Of a stretch of DNA of 5,068 nucleotides, positions 4,936 through 5,068 are shown piece after piece. Where the stretch lies: NCBI GenBank assembly GCA_020832965.1, contig JAJHRM010000191.1:1-5068 (forward strand), read 5' to 3'. A program made the translations under genes and the position numbers. Position 1 is the first letter of the stretch, and each line of letters starts with the position of its first letter. This DNA comes from Thermofilum sp. (GTDB lineage Archaea > Thermoproteota > Thermoprotei > Thermofilales > Thermofilaceae). Below the pieces are notes generated by a model. The model was not told the origin of the DNA. It searched no databases and was given only the letters and a program-made list of their open reading frames with translations.

Positions 4936-5068
4936 CTATCGCTGCCTCAGCCTCTCCGCGATTTCCAGGATATTTTCCCTGAGCTGGACGAGTAGCAGGA
5001 GCTCGGGCTCGCCAGCTTCCCGCAAGATGCTCTTTAAAAACTCTACCTCCTCCCTGAAGCCCTCTGGT
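4936..5068 (-). CDS. Unidentified protein, C-terminal end only
   Basis: The minus frame from the right edge is open for 43 codons and ends in TAG at 4936-4938. The translation begins PEGFREEVEFLKSIL and continues through EPELLLLVQLREN to EIAERLRQR. It is rich in Glu, Leu and Arg, with heptad-like spacing that predicts amphipathic helices or a coiled coil. Codon use and composition fit a real gene of this genome. The gene converges on the protease relic, with 60 bases between their stops that contain nothing recognisable. The product cannot be named from this fragment. Confidence 0.6.
   Translation of the reverse strand, partial: PEGFREEVEFLKSILREAGEPELLLLVQLRENILEIAERLRQR

Overview
The window looks like a chromosomal stretch of a hyperthermophilic crenarchaeon (Thermofilum- or Thermoproteales-like). 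The evidence is archaeal TATA boxes about 25 bases upstream of very short leaders, GTG/TTG starts, moderately GC-rich genes, a HEPN/MNT pair, an archaeal retropepsin-like protease family and IS200/IS605-type remnants. The exact genus is inference.

Left part (1-1749, minus strand): two tightly linked genes read leftwards. The first (1207-1749) has a metallo-beta-lactamase fold but has lost every expected metal ligand. The second (1-1205, running off the window) is an acetyl-CoA-synthetase-like protein whose ATP-binding loop and neighbouring signatures are unrecognisable. They look like two catalytically dead or re-purposed enzymes expressed together.

Middle (1764-3118, plus strand): a decayed 3' end of a tnpB gene (relic A), then an AT-rich HepT/MntA-type toxin-antitoxin operon (2088-2498 and 2495-2935) with both active-site motifs intact. 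The antitoxin's last residues run into a GC-rich segment with a stem-loop. The 183 bases from 2936 to 3118 hold no convincing gene.

Right part: hypE (4174-3119, minus), complete with its C-terminal Pro-Arg-Ile-Cys, encodes the thiocarboxamide-handling maturation factor of [NiFe]-hydrogenases. Upstream of it, on the plus strand, is a second tnpB relic (B, 4216-4453). It aligns base for base with relic A over 163 positions and abuts a small retropepsin-like aspartyl protease gene (4465-4875). That gene is broken by one in-frame TAA four codons before the catalytic Asp-Thr-Gly. The window ends in the 3' end of an unidentified minus-strand gene (4936-5068).

Most worth following up: the paired pseudo-enzymes; the two tnpB relics, whose right-end hairpin segment is far better conserved than the protein-coding part before it; and the stop-interrupted protease, which has a Shine-Dalgarno sequence placed to restart translation just after the stop.
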